DNA of 10,874 bases from Holophagaceae bacterium (GTDB taxonomy: Bacteria; Acidobacteriota; Holophagae; Holophagales; Holophagaceae): positions 1 to 10,874 of the forward strand of contig JANXYT010000431.1 in the NCBI GenBank assembly GCA_025355915.1. The letters are read 5' to 3'. Below the pieces are notes generated by a model, which worked only from the letters and a program-made list of their open reading frames with translations, searched no databases and had not been told where the DNA came from. Positions 10,803 through 10,874 of the stretch are shown one piece after another. The position numbers and the translations under genes are program-made. Numbering within the stretch: the first letter of the stretch is position 1; the number at the start of each line of letters is the position of its first letter.

Positions 10803-10874
10803 CTAGCCCAGCATCTCCCGCAGGAACCAGGCTTCCTTCTGGTGGACCAGGATGAAGCGGGTCAGCAGGTCGGC
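10803..10874 (-). CDS. dps: Dps/ferritin-like protein, C-terminal fragment
   Basis: Only the last 23 residues plus TAG are inside the window (ADLLTRFILVHQKEAWFLRE...). This matches the final helix of Dps-type ferritins (DLLTxxIxxHEKxAWMLRS). Dps proteins form 12-mers that oxidise and store iron and protect DNA under peroxide stress. Being just upstream of sod, it fits an oxidative-stress pair. The ferroxidase residues lie outside the window. Confidence 0.75.
   Translation of the reverse strand, partial: ADLLTRFILVHQKEAWFLREMLG

Overview
The window is high-GC DNA, tightly packed with bacterial housekeeping genes. Gene style and content (polyphosphate kinase, Mrp, an organoarsenical cluster, a non-E. 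coli type Fe/Mn superoxide dismutase next to a Dps-like gene) would fit an environmental bacterium such as Acidobacteriota (Holophagaceae/Geothrix-like). That placement is inference; no rRNA or other marker gene is present.

Layout. Positions 1-683 hold the 3' part of ppk1, followed by a palindromic intergenic element (703-816) that contains a terminator-like hairpin. Three + strand genes follow: an Mrp/ApbC P-loop ATPase (873-1907), a PaaI-like hotdog thioesterase (1945-2388) and a two-helix K+ channel with RCK domains (2389-3447). A 43-aa minus-strand ORF with a good ribosome binding site (3473-3604) lies between the channel and the next block.

Positions 3708-7705 form an arsenic cluster in two transcriptional blocks. 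Block 1 is arsR1, a degenerate AhpD/CMD-like protein with a cysteine-rich tail, and an arsN-type acetyltransferase. Block 2 follows an AT-rich promoter/operator (4984-5038) and holds arsR2, arsM, an ArsP/YraQ-type permease and a small CxxC thioredoxin-like protein. No arsenate reductase and no ArsB/Acr3 pump is seen here. The visible logic is methylation of As(III) (ArsM), export of methylarsenite (ArsP) and acetylation of arsinothricin-like compounds (ArsN), so the cluster looks directed at organoarsenicals.

A tyrA gene follows with prephenate dehydrogenase first and chorismate mutase last (7733-8776). It converges, 4 bp apart, on a minus-strand DUF2461 gene (8781-9482).

The right end, on the minus strand, carries a dps-like gene (partial, 10803-10874) and a superoxide dismutase gene (10153-10731). 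Downstream of sod is the most unusual structure in the window. The last 30 codons of sod, its terminator and an ~80-bp structured spacer are repeated with an exact 253-bp period, with further older and degenerate copies reaching up to the start of the DUF2461 gene. All nine nucleotide differences among the three complete sod tails are synonymous, and each detached tail begins with an ATG behind a Shine-Dalgarno-like GGAG. This points to protein-level selection on the tail, to repeated integration/recombination at the sod 3' end, or to a translated microprotein.
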